From contig UQLI01000016.1 in NCBI GenBank assembly GCA_900541715.1, positions 1-42,096 of the forward strand: a stretch of 42,096 bases of DNA, in the 5' to 3' direction. Origin of the DNA: an uncultured Collinsella sp. (GTDB taxonomy: Bacteria; Actinomycetota; Coriobacteriia; Coriobacteriales; Coriobacteriaceae). Shown piece by piece: positions 16,609-23,917 of the stretch (position 1 is the stretch's first letter; every line of letters starts with the position of its first letter). The notes under the pieces are model-generated. The model was not told where the DNA came from and made no database searches. It saw nothing but the letters and a program-made list of their open reading frames with translations. A program made the translations under genes and the position numbers.

Positions 16609-19377
16609 CTACAGCAGCTCGCCGTGGCGGGCAATGTAGCGGCGCTTTGCCAGCTGGGTGAGCGCGATATAGGCGGTAACGATGCCAATGAGCAGCCCAA
16701 AAAAGCTCGTGGGCAGCGTCATGAGGCCGAGCGCATCGGCGATGGGGCTTGCCGGCAGCCAGGTGACAAGCGCCAGGCCTAGCACGGTGAGAGCGCACAG
16801 TGCCGGCGCGGCGTGGTCGCGCGGGCTCGGCAGATGCGGGGAGCGCAACATGTGGACCACGAGTGTCTGCGACCACATGGACTCGACAAACCAGCCGCTC
16901 TGGAAGAGCGCAGCAAAGGTCGCCATACCCGCGACGTCGCCCGCGGCGGCAAGCTCGGACCAGCTTGCGTCCACGGCGGCGGGGCACACGACAAAGAAGA
17001 GCGCGGCGAAGGTCACGATGTCAAACAGCGAGCTCACGGGGCCCAGCTCGAGCATAAAGCCCTTGATGGACGCGGCGTCCCAGGCACGCGGGCGGGCAGT
17101 CCAGGCGTCATCGACGGTGTCCCACGGCAGTGCGATGCACACGATCTCGTAGACCAGCGACAGCAGTACCAGCTGCAGGGCGCTCATGGGCAAAAACGGC
17201 AAGAACAGGCTCGCGACGGTCACGGACAGCACATTGCCAAAGTTGGAGCTCACCGTGGTCTTGAGGTACTTGAGCAGGTTGCCGTAAGTGCGGCGGCCTT
17301 CGATGATGCCGCGCTCGAGCACGCCCAGGTCCTTCTGAAGCAAGATGATATCGGCGGATTCCTTGGCAATATCGACGGCTGAATCGACCGAGATGCCGCA
17401 ATCGCTCGCACGCATGGCGGCGGCGTCGTTGATGCCGTCGCCCATAAAGCCCACGGTGTGGCCGAGCATCTCGCGCATGACACGTACCAGGCGCGCCTTC
17501 TGCAGCGGCGAGAGCTTGGCGAAGAGGTGGGTTTTCTCGGCGCGCTCGGCAAGTTCGGCGTCATCGAGCGCATCGATCTCGGAGCCGAGCAAGACGTTGC
17601 TCGCATCGATACCAATCTGCTCGCAGACGGTGGCGGCGACGCGGTCGTTGTCGCCGGTTAGGACCTTGACCGCCACGCCCTTGGCCTCGAGGGTGGCGAC
17701 GGCGCCCGCGGCACTTGCTTTGGGCGGATCGAGGAAGGCCAAAAAGCCCATCAGCACCATGTCGCACTCGTCGGCGATGCCAAACTCGCCCACGCAGCGC
17801 GGATTGGTCTTCTGCGCCACGGCAATTACGCGTAGGCCCTCGGCGTTAAGTCCGGCGATCTGCTTGCGAATCTGGGCGAGCTTCTCGTCGGTGAGCGGCT
17901 GAGCGATGCCATCGATCTCGACAAAGGAGCAGATCTCGAGCATTTCCTCGGCGGCGCCCTTGGTAACCATCTGGGTTTTGCCTTGGGCGTCGGCGACAAC
18001 TACGCTCAGGCGACGGCGCGAGAAATCGAAGGGAACCTCGTCGACCTTGGTGTAGCGGTCGCGCAGGCTCTGGCCCAGCATGGAATCGGGTGCGACGGTC
18101 GAGGGTGTCACATCGGCACGGTCGATTACGGCCAGGTCGATAAGGTTTTTGAGGCCGGTTTGGAAGAAGCTATTCAAAAATGCATGGCGCAGCACGCGTG
18201 CGTCTTCGTTGCCGTCGGTGCTGAGATAGCGCTCGAGCACGATGCGGTCTTCGGTGAGGGTGCCGGTCTTGTCGCAGCACAGGACGTCCATCGCTCCGAG
18301 GTTTTGAATCGCCGGCAGCTCCTTGACGATAACCTGGCGACGGGCGAGGTCCTTGGCGCCCTGCGACAGGCTCGTGGTCACGATGACGGGAAGCATCTGC
18401 GGCGTGATGCCCACGGCCACGCTCGTGGCGAACAGCAGCGCGTCGATGACGTTGCCCTTGGTGGCGGCGTTGATGGCAAAGACGGCCGGCGCCATAACGA
18501 GCATCAGGCGCACCAGCAGCATGGAGACGCTCGAGACGCCGCGGTCAAACGCGCTTTTTTCGCCGCGCCCGTTGAGCATCTTGGCGATGCCGCCCAGGTA
18601 GGTGTCCGAGCCGGTGGCAACGACAAGCGCCATGGCGGCGCCGTTTTGCACGGAGGTGCCGGTAAAGACGATGTTCTTGCAGGCAGAGAGTGGCAGTGCG
18701 GAGCCGTCGGCGCCCTCGACGACGGTGACGGCGGTGGTCTTCTCGACGGCCTCGCTCTCGCCGGTGAGTGCGGACTCGATCACAAACAGGTCGCGCGCGG
18801 TGATGATGCGGGCGTCTGCCGGCACCATATCGCCGGCAGAGAGACGGATTACATCGCCGGGGACGAGCTCGTCGAAGGGGATCTCGATGCGCTCGCCGTC
18901 GCGCAGGGCGGTGCAAGTGTTGGAGACCAGGTCCTTAAGGGCCTCGGCCGCATTGCCGCTGCGGGCTTCCTGGATAAACTTCATGCCGCCCGATACCAGC
19001 AGCATGGTGCCGATGACGATGACCGTGGAGGGGTCGCGCTGCGGCTCGGGTACGGCGAGCACGTCGATGTAGAGCGAGACCAGTGCGAGCGCGGCGAGGA
19101 TACCAGCGAAGGGATCGATGAACGCGTCGGCGATGCGGCGGGCGAGCGTTTTGGTCGTTGCCTCGATGGTGTTGGGGCCGACGGCGTTCAGGCGCTCAGT
19201 TGCCTGCTCGACGGTGAGGCCGTTTGCCGTGGCGTCAAGCAGTACGAGGGCGTCCTCGGCACTATGGGTGGCGGCGAATATGGTGTTCTTGGACAGGCCG
19301 GTATGAGCGGCAGGGCGCGCCGTGCGGCGGCGCTTGGAGATGGCTTCGAGTACCGTGACGGTTTTGAGCATCAGCAT
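16609..19377 (-). CDS. mgtA: magnesium-translocating P-type ATPase
   Basis: 922 aa, typical for MgtA/MgtB. AAGGAGG lies upstream of the start. In order: N-terminal cytosolic segment, actuator motif (LTGESEAVEKT), membrane helices, phosphorylation site CDKTGTLTED, nucleotide-binding region with KGAAEEMLE, hinge MGDGINDAAAMRASDCGISVD, and C-terminal helices. The order and the N-terminal cation-ATPase segment fit the type IIIB Mg2+ importers, which move Mg2+ into the cell at the expense of ATP. Single gene. Upstream lies a 23-codon leader ORF and a hairpin, suggesting control within the transcript as in enterobacterial mgtA, though the leader is unrelated in sequence. Confidence 0.93.
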   Translation of the reverse strand: MLMLKTVTVLEAISKRRRTARPAAHTGLSKNTIFAATHSAEDALVLLDATANGLTVEQATERLNAVGPNTIEATTKTLARRIADAFIDPFAGILAALALVSLYIDVLAVPEPQRDPSTVIVIGTMLLVSGGMKFIQEARSGNAAEALKDLVSNTCTALRDGERIEIPFDELVPGDVIRLSAGDMVPADARIITARDLFVIESALTGESEAVEKTTAVTVVEGADGSALPLSACKNIVFTGTSVQNGAAMALVVATGSDTYLGGIAKMLNGRGEKSAFDRGVSSVSMLLVRLMLVMAPAVFAINAATKGNVIDALLFATSVAVGITPQMLPVIVTTSLSQGAKDLARRQVIVKELPAIQNLGAMDVLCCDKTGTLTEDRIVLERYLSTDGNEDARVLRHAFLNSFFQTGLKNLIDLAVIDRADVTPSTVAPDSMLGQSLRDRYTKVDEVPFDFSRRRLSVVVADAQGKTQMVTKGAAEEMLEICSFVEIDGIAQPLTDEKLAQIRKQIAGLNAEGLRVIAVAQKTNPRCVGEFGIADECDMVLMGFLAFLDPPKASAAGAVATLEAKGVAVKVLTGDNDRVAATVCEQIGIDASNVLLGSEIDALDDAELAERAEKTHLFAKLSPLQKARLVRVMREMLGHTVGFMGDGINDAAAMRASDCGISVDSAVDIAKESADIILLQKDLGVLERGIIEGRRTYGNLLKYLKTTVSSNFGNVLSVTVASLFLPFLPMSALQLVLLSLVYEIVCIALPWDTVDDAWTARPRAWDAASIKGFMLELGPVSSLFDIVTFAALFFVVCPAAVDASWSELAAAGDVAGMATFAALFQSGWFVESMWSQTLVVHMLRSPHLPSPRDHAAPALCALTVLGLALVTWLPASPIADALGLMTLPTSFFGLLIGIVTAYIALTQLAKRRYIARHGELL

Positions 19378-19462
19378 AGGGTCCTCCTTGTTGAGGGGAG
19401 TTAGCGTACGTGTCGTATTTGCTTCAAAAAACCTAGATGTCGCTCACGTCAAGCTCTTGAGC

Positions 19463-19490
19463 CCACAAAGGGTGCAGCGCGCCTTTGCGG
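19463..19490 (-). promoter_or_regulatory. hairpin in the mgtA leader RNA
   Basis: On the minus strand CCGCAAAGG and CCTTTGTGG form a 9-bp stem with one G-U pair and a 10-base loop, lying between the leader ORF stop and the mgtA start. Its role as an attenuator is inference; no M-box riboswitch consensus was recognised here. Confidence 0.4.
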
Positions 19491-19516
19491 TGGTTTTGGC
19501 GATCTGCCGGTGGCGT

Positions 19517-19588
19517 TTATGCGTGTGCGGAGTCCTCGCGGCGTGCCGAGGGCGACATGCAGGTTTTTCGACTAGGACTGCCTTCCAT
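19517..19588 (-). CDS. putative 23-aa leader peptide of mgtA
   Basis: ATG at 19588 preceded by TAGGAGGTGTGCC, the best ribosome-binding site in the neighbourhood, and a 23-codon frame (MEGSPSRKTCMSPSARREDS then AHA) ending in TAA. It lies about 140 bases before mgtA on the same strand, with a hairpin between. In Salmonella mgtA is controlled by translation of a short leader (mgtL). This peptide is not similar to MgtL and has only two prolines, so the parallel is positional. It could still be a chance ORF. Confidence 0.45.
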   Translation of the reverse strand: MEGSPSRKTCMSPSARREDSAHA

Positions 19589-19623
19589 GGCACACCTCCT
19601 AAAGGCTGAGCGCAGCGCGCTTT

Positions 19624-19688
19624 GGGTATCTCGTACCCCTTTTTAATCCGCCCGTATTCTTGATGAGGGGGTTTGACATGTCAACCCC
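19624..19688 (+). promoter_or_regulatory. hairpin and palindrome upstream of pyrE
   Basis: GGGTA/TACCC (19624-19638) followed by CCTTTTTAAT resembles a weak intrinsic terminator. At 19668-19688 GGGGTT-T-GACATGTC-AACCCC is a palindrome with one bulge containing TTTGACA. These sit 127-190 bases before pyrE and may be an operator/promoter or belong to the divergent mgtA leader. No PyrR-type site was recognised. Confidence 0.35.
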
Positions 19689-19814
19689 ATTGTTCGGAAA
19701 ACCATTCCCCCTGACAAAGCCTTTACAGAATGCCGTGGCCCCAAAGCGCGCCCGCATCGACGCTTCGCCTGCGCTAAACTGGAAGGCACGTACGCGATTA
19801 CGAGAGGAGCCCGC

Positions 19815-20495
19815 ATGGAGGCTTACAAGCAAGAGTTCATCAAGTTCATGGTCGAGTCCGACGTTCTTAAGTTCGGCAGCTTTACGCTCAAGAGCGGCCG
19901 TCAGTCCCCGTTCTTTATGAACGCCGGCGCTTACGTGACGGGCTATCAGCTCAAGAAGCTGGGCGAGTATTACGCCCAAGCCATCCACGATAACTTTGGC
20001 GACGACTTTGATGTGCTGTTTGGACCGGCCTACAAGGGTATTCCGCTGGCCGTCGTGACCGCAATTGCCTACCACGAGCTGTACGGCAAGGAGGTCAAGT
20101 ACTGCTGCGACCGCAAGGAGGCCAAGGACCACGGTGCCGATAAGGGCAACCTGCTGGGCTATGAGCCCCAGGACGGCGACCGCGTGGTCATGGTCGAGGA
20201 CGTCACCACCAGCGGTAAGTCCATCGACGAGACCTATCCCAAGGTCAAGGCTGCTGCCGATGTCGAGATCAAGGGCCTGATCGTGTCCCTCAACCGCATG
20301 GAGGTCGGCAAGGGCGGTGTGACCACCGCGCAGAAGGAGATCGAGGCCAAGTACGGTTTCCCCGTCGCGAGCATCGTCTCCATGGCTGAGGTCGTCGAGA
20401 CCCTCTACAACCACGAGATCGACGGCAAGGTCGTCATCGATGACGAGCTCAAGGCCGCCATCGACGCCTACTACGAGCAGTACGGAGCACGTTAG
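19815..20495 (+). CDS. pyrE: orotate phosphoribosyltransferase
   Basis: 226 aa, start preceded by GAGAGGAG. The PRPP-binding signature VVMVEDVTTSGKSIDE is present, along with FTLKSGRQSPFFMNAG, FGPAYKGIPLAV and YCCDRKEAKDHG. Reaction: orotate plus PRPP to orotidine-5-phosphate, step five of pyrimidine synthesis. No other pyr gene is adjacent. The stop codon lies within the left arm of a 13-bp hairpin, followed directly by a 120-bp structured repeat. Confidence 0.96.
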   Translation: MEAYKQEFIKFMVESDVLKFGSFTLKSGRQSPFFMNAGAYVTGYQLKKLGEYYAQAIHDNFGDDFDVLFGPAYKGIPLAVVTAIAYHELYGKEVKYCCDRKEAKDHGADKGNLLGYEPQDGDRVVMVEDVTTSGKSIDETYPKVKAAADVEIKGLIVSLNRMEVGKGGVTTAQKEIEAKYGFPVASIVSMAEVVETLYNHEIDGKVVIDDELKAAIDAYYEQYGAR

Positions 20496-20523
20496 TTACG
20501 GCGTTTTACCAAACGCCGTAACT
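20494..20523 (+). terminator. hairpin overlapping the pyrE stop codon
   Basis: A perfect 13-bp stem AGTTACGGCGTTT/AAACGCCGTAACT with loop TACC. An equivalent hairpin with swapped base pairs follows the SDR gene (23549-23576). Confidence 0.7.
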
Positions 20524-20643
20524 GCTCGACGCTGCGCGGGCCGCATTTGGACAATCTGACGTTCAACTTCAAGGGCGCGACCAGAAGGTCAGCGCCCTTT
20601 CGTTTCACGTCACCTTGTCTCAAATGCGACCCGCTCGCTGACT
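20524..20643. repeat. 120-bp structured repeat, copy A
   Basis: Differs at one position from 23578-23697. Nested complementary blocks: GCGGGCCGCATTTG with CAAATGCGACCCGC (the single difference is here, breaking one pair), TGACGT with ACGTCA, AAGGGCGC with GCGCCCTT, GACC with GGTC, and an apical AGAA. Reads as one long interrupted hairpin with a terminator-like inner stem. A weaker similarity continues past 20643 (GCCATAACATCGGCG; compare 23768). Confidence 0.85.
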
Positions 20644-20678
20644 CTGCCATAACATCGGCGTTTGCGTTGCTGGCGAAA

Positions 20679-20711
20679 AGTAGTCGTTGGGGACGTTCTT
20701 AAACGACTACT
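20679..20711 (-). terminator. hairpin with GGGGACGT loop over the stop of the coiled-coil gene
   Basis: AGTAGTCGTT (20679-20688) pairs with AACGACTACT (20702-20711), loop GGGGACGTTCTTA. The right arm contains the minus-strand stop codon. Same loop as at 14688. Confidence 0.6.
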
Positions 20712-22458
20712 TGCTCGCGAACAGCCAGATCAGGATGATCACCAGGATTGCGGCGACGATGCAGACGATGGCGCCGGTGAATTTGATGCGTGAGTCGCGG
20801 GTACGCTCGCGCACCGCGTCCTCGGTGGCCTCGAGCTGGGCGACTTCTCGCTCGGTCTCGGCGTGTTCGGCTTTGTCTCGGGCCAAGGATCCTGCAAGCG
20901 ACTCAGTGATCTCTGGGTGGTCGTGCACCTCGGTCGCCTGTTCGATAATCGACTGCGCATGCGCGGCATCTGCTTGGGCGTTGGCTATGCCCTGCTCTTG
21001 GTCGCGGCGTGCCTTGTCCTCGGCAGCGATCTTCTCGCGCAGTTCGTGCTGGCGCGTTGCAGCGGCGGATTTTGCGGTCTGCAGCTCGTCGCGCGCGGCA
21101 TCGGCCTCTGCCGTCACGGCCTGATGGGCTCGCTTGGCGTCGGCGATGGGGGCTTGCGCCTGCTCGACGGCCTGCTCGGCTGCGGCAAGTGAGTGCTCAA
21201 GGTCGGCGGTGATGCGCGGGACATCTTCTTCGGCTTTACGCAGGGCATCTGCCGTGTCGGAGATCTGCATCGAGAGCTCGCTGGTGCGCACCGTATAGTT
21301 GGCGGGATTTGCCGAGGGATTGCGTTGCAGCTCGGCATACTCATGACGCAGCGTCTCGAGCTGGGCGCGCGTGGCGTCGACGGTTTGTTGTGCGGCCGCA
21401 ATGCCGGCGTCTCGCTCGGCCTTCACCTTGTCGCGGATGCGCTTGGAATCCTCAAGACGTCGAACGAGGCGGTTGCCGGTCTCGCGCGAGCTCGCCTCGC
21501 GGGCCTCCACGGCGTCGAGCGCGGCCTTCAGGCGGAGCTCAGTCGCGTCATCCTCTGTCTTCATTTGTTCGAACTGACCCTTGAGCTCTGTCGCTTTGGC
21601 GGCGTGGGCATCACGGTCAATCTCGGCGGCCGCTGCAGTCTTTTGGGCCGTGGCAATCGTCTGGCGCTGGTCGGCGACGATCTGCTCGTAGCGGCCTGCG
21701 ATATCCTGGCGCGTCTCGAGTTCCTCGGCCTGATCGGCAATGTGCTGCTCAAGTTCGGCCAGGTGGGCGCGGGCATCGGCAAGTGCCTTTTTCGCGGCGT
21801 TCATCTCGCGCATGGCCGAGGCGCCCTGGGCGATAAAGGTGCCCACGGCGTTCGCAGTGTTCGAGACAGCGGTCCCCAGATCGCGGCTCGCGGCGGGGGA
21901 ATGCGGGGCGGTCGGGCGAGCGGTGTCGGCAGCGTCCGCATCGGCAGCCTGCGGCGCGGCGATATTGCCGGTACCGCCCTCGACCACAGAAAAGCCTGCT
22001 GCGTGCGGATCGACCGCATCGGCGCCAATCGTGGGGTGCTCGAGCTGCAGAAACGAGGGCATGGTGCTGCCCTGGTCGGCAACCGGAGTCTCGCCGGGCA
22101 CAAAGGTCGAGGCCGCCACGGCGGCCTCCTCTTCCTCGGCATCGATATCGGCATCGGCGACGGCGTTTTTCATCGCTTTGACAGCATCCATCATGGAGTC
22201 CATGACGGCATCGAGCTCTTCTTCCGAAGACACCTCGATGGGGCCCGCTGCTTGCGGGGCGTCGTCCTGAGCGGGCGCATCGTCGTTTTGCTCATCGGCG
22301 TTTTCTGTTTCGGGGGTTTCCGCCGTAGCGCTTTCGTCCAAGATGGGGTCGTCGATGTCGATACTATCGCAGGTCACAGCGTCAGTATCTGCGGTGACGT
22401 CTGCGGAATCATCAATATGCTGTTGAGTCTGGGGGTCCAGCTCGTCTGTCATAGGCAT
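20707..22458 (-). CDS. tail-anchored coiled-coil protein of unknown function
   Basis: 583 aa from the ATG at 22458, chosen because GAGGAGCAC precedes it; longer and 2-codon-shorter starts exist. An acidic, disordered N-terminus (about 130 residues, Asp/Glu/Ala-rich, EVSSEEELDAVMDSMMDAV) is followed by an Ala/Pro segment, then about 330 residues of heptad-rich coiled coil (many Ala, Glu, Gln, Arg). One hydrophobic helix closes the protein (FTGAIVCIVAAILVIILIWLF, then ASK). There is no signal peptide; a cytosolic coil anchored by its C-terminus is inferred. No domain I recognise. Spacing or scaffolding at the membrane is possible but unproven. Single gene. Confidence 0.75.
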   Translation of the reverse strand: MPMTDELDPQTQQHIDDSADVTADTDAVTCDSIDIDDPILDESATAETPETENADEQNDDAPAQDDAPQAAGPIEVSSEEELDAVMDSMMDAVKAMKNAVADADIDAEEEEAAVAASTFVPGETPVADQGSTMPSFLQLEHPTIGADAVDPHAAGFSVVEGGTGNIAAPQAADADAADTARPTAPHSPAASRDLGTAVSNTANAVGTFIAQGASAMREMNAAKKALADARAHLAELEQHIADQAEELETRQDIAGRYEQIVADQRQTIATAQKTAAAAEIDRDAHAAKATELKGQFEQMKTEDDATELRLKAALDAVEAREASSRETGNRLVRRLEDSKRIRDKVKAERDAGIAAAQQTVDATRAQLETLRHEYAELQRNPSANPANYTVRTSELSMQISDTADALRKAEEDVPRITADLEHSLAAAEQAVEQAQAPIADAKRAHQAVTAEADAARDELQTAKSAAATRQHELREKIAAEDKARRDQEQGIANAQADAAHAQSIIEQATEVHDHPEITESLAGSLARDKAEHAETEREVAQLEATEDAVRERTRDSRIKFTGAIVCIVAAILVIILIWLFASK

Positions 22459-22708
22459 GTGCTCCTCATCGTTGTTTGTCACCCTATGATAAAGTCTCGC
22501 GCCGACATCCCGCGCGCCGCAGCAAAGTTTCAAAACGTGTTCGATGGCTCGTTTGGCTGAAAAAATTCGGCCTCTTTATCCAGTTCGTGCTTGACATTCC
22601 CTTCGCCGAATGACGTTGTGCCGTTCGCCTGCTGCGGTCTTTATTTTTCACTTGAACCCGCTAAAGTTGCATTTCAGCTTTTGGCGCGTGAAGTTGGATG
22701 CGCGCAGT

Positions 22709-22726
22709 CGACGGGCAGGCCCGTCG
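22709..22726 (+). promoter_or_regulatory. perfect palindrome in the 5' region of the SDR gene
   Basis: CGACGGGC and GCCCGTCG (8 bp) flank AG, ending 19 bases before the SDR start codon. It could be an operator or a 5'-UTR hairpin close to the ribosome-binding site (GAAAGGAC). The remaining spacer 22459-22745 has TTGACA at 22591 but no convincing -10 box. Confidence 0.4.
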
Positions 22727-22745
22727 CGATTTGAAAGGACTTTAT

Positions 22746-23546
22746 ATGGGACTTTTCACTGGTAAGACCGTGATCGTTACCGGCGGCGGCAAGGCCACGC
22801 TTAAGGACGGCTCCGCTGGCTCCATCGGCTACGGCATCGATATCGCATTTGCCAAGGAGGGCGCGAACCTTGTCATCACTGGCCGCAACGTCGCCAAGCT
22901 CGAGGCCGCCAAGGAGTCTCTCGAGGCCGAGTACGGTGTCAAGGTTCTGCCTGTTCAGGCCGATGTCTCGGCTGGTCAGGACAACGAGGCCGTCGTCCAG
23001 AACGTCATCGACAAGGCCATTGAGGAGTTCGGCCGCATCGACGCCGTCGTCAACAATGCTCAGGCCAGCGCCTCGGGTGTGACCATCGCCGACCACACCA
23101 TGGATCAGTTTAACCTGGCCATTTATTCCGGTCTGTATGCCACCTATCTGTACATGCAGAAGGCCTATCCGCACCTGAAGGAAACCAAGGGCTCCGTGGT
23201 CAACTTTGCCTCGGGCGCCGGCCTGTTTGGCAACTATGGTCAGTGCAGCTATGCCGCCGCCAAGGAGGGCATCCGTGGTCTGACTCGCGTTGCCGCCAAC
23301 GAGTGGGGCAAGGACGGCATCAACGTCAATATCGTTTGCCCGCTTGCTTGGACCGCCGCGCTCGAGAACTTCCAAGATGCCTATCCCGAGGCGTTCAAGG
23401 CCAACGTCCACATGCCGCCGGCGGGCCACTACGGCGACGTCGAGAAGGAAATCGGCCGCGTTGTCGTTCAGCTCTGCGGTCCCGACTTTAAGTATATGAA
23501 CGGCGAGACCGTCACCCTCGAGGGTGGCATGGGCCAGCGGCCGTAG
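22746..23546 (+). CDS. short-chain dehydrogenase, 12alpha-hydroxysteroid-dehydrogenase-like
   Basis: 266 aa from ATG 22746 (GAAAGGAC upstream). Classical SDR features: cofactor loop TGGGKA...GSIGYGI (residues 12-31; longer than usual), ITGRN at 44-48, NNAQ at 103-106, catalytic Ser156 (NFASG), Tyr169 and Lys173 (YAAAK). Arg after the second strand (Gly-Arg47) favours NADP. From memory, the segment GLFGNxGQCSYAAAKEGIRG and the C-terminal GETxTLEGGMGQRP match bacterial NADP-dependent 12alpha-HSDHs acting on deoxycholate and cholate in gut bacteria. This is recall, not a search. Unlike the known Collinsella 7beta-HSDH. It is monocistronic, with a hairpin at its stop, so physiological substrate is not shown by context. 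Confidence 0.8.
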   Translation: MGLFTGKTVIVTGGGKATLKDGSAGSIGYGIDIAFAKEGANLVITGRNVAKLEAAKESLEAEYGVKVLPVQADVSAGQDNEAVVQNVIDKAIEEFGRIDAVVNNAQASASGVTIADHTMDQFNLAIYSGLYATYLYMQKAYPHLKETKGSVVNFASGAGLFGNYGQCSYAAAKEGIRGLTRVAANEWGKDGINVNIVCPLAWTAALENFQDAYPEAFKANVHMPPAGHYGDVEKEIGRVVVQLCGPDFKYMNGETVTLEGGMGQRP

Positions 23547-23548
23547 GG

Positions 23549-23576
23549 GTTACGCGGTTTTACCAAACCGCGTAAC
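23549..23576 (+). terminator. hairpin after the SDR gene
   Basis: A perfect 12-bp stem GTTACGCGGTTT/AAACCGCGTAAC with loop TACC, 2 bases after the stop. Compared with the pyrE hairpin, GGCG/CGCC is replaced by GCGG/CCGC: both arms changed together. Confidence 0.7.
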
Positions 23577-23577
23577 G

Positions 23578-23697
23578 GCTCGACGCTGCGCGGGCCGCAT
23601 TTGGACAATCTGACGTTCAACTTCAAGGGCGCGACCAGAAGGTCAGCGCCCTTTCGTTTCACGTCACCTTGTCTCAAATGCGGCCCGCTCGCTGACT
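23578..23697. repeat. 120-bp structured repeat, copy B
   Basis: 119 of 120 positions match copy A at 20524-20643. In this copy the outer 14-bp arms (23590-23603 and 23675-23688) pair perfectly. The rest of the 23547-23917 spacer contains the tgt promoter region. Confidence 0.85.
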
Positions 23698-23874
23698 TAT
23701 GCTCAACCTGCGGCGCCATTTTGCTTGAAGGCACCTTGCTCGCTCTGGCGGGTTTTCGCTGTCGGTGCCATAGCATCGGCGTTGCTGTGGCTGTCGGAAA
23801 TGATCCGTTGTCGCAAGGGGCAGGTTTCCTTTGCGCCAGTTTCTGTCGAGTCGGTGCTCTTTGCGGGTTGCCCG

Positions 23875-23880
23875 TATAAT
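23875..23880 (+). promoter_or_regulatory. -10 box (TATAAT) for tgt
   Basis: A perfect TATAAT lies 38 bases before the tgt start. No good -35 box is visible at 16-18 bases spacing, so assignment rests on the -10 sequence and position. Confidence 0.45.
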
Positions 23881-23917
23881 GGTTTGCGTATGAACCGCAA
23901 CCAAGGAGTTCCAGTTT

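Noticed and set aside
17983..19404. 473-codon plus-strand ORF opposite mgtA
   Set aside because: Composition is Gly/His/Asp-rich and featureless; mgtA on the other strand has every P-type ATPase motif.
19378..19814. M-box (Mg2+) riboswitch in the mgtA leader
   Set aside because: The conserved M-box core strings were not found; only a leader ORF and a simple hairpin can be supported.
21193..22560. 455-codon plus-strand ORF opposite the coiled-coil gene
   Set aside because: The minus strand has a ribosome site, heptads and a clean C-terminal membrane helix; the plus-strand product is Gly/Arg/His-rich without a pattern.
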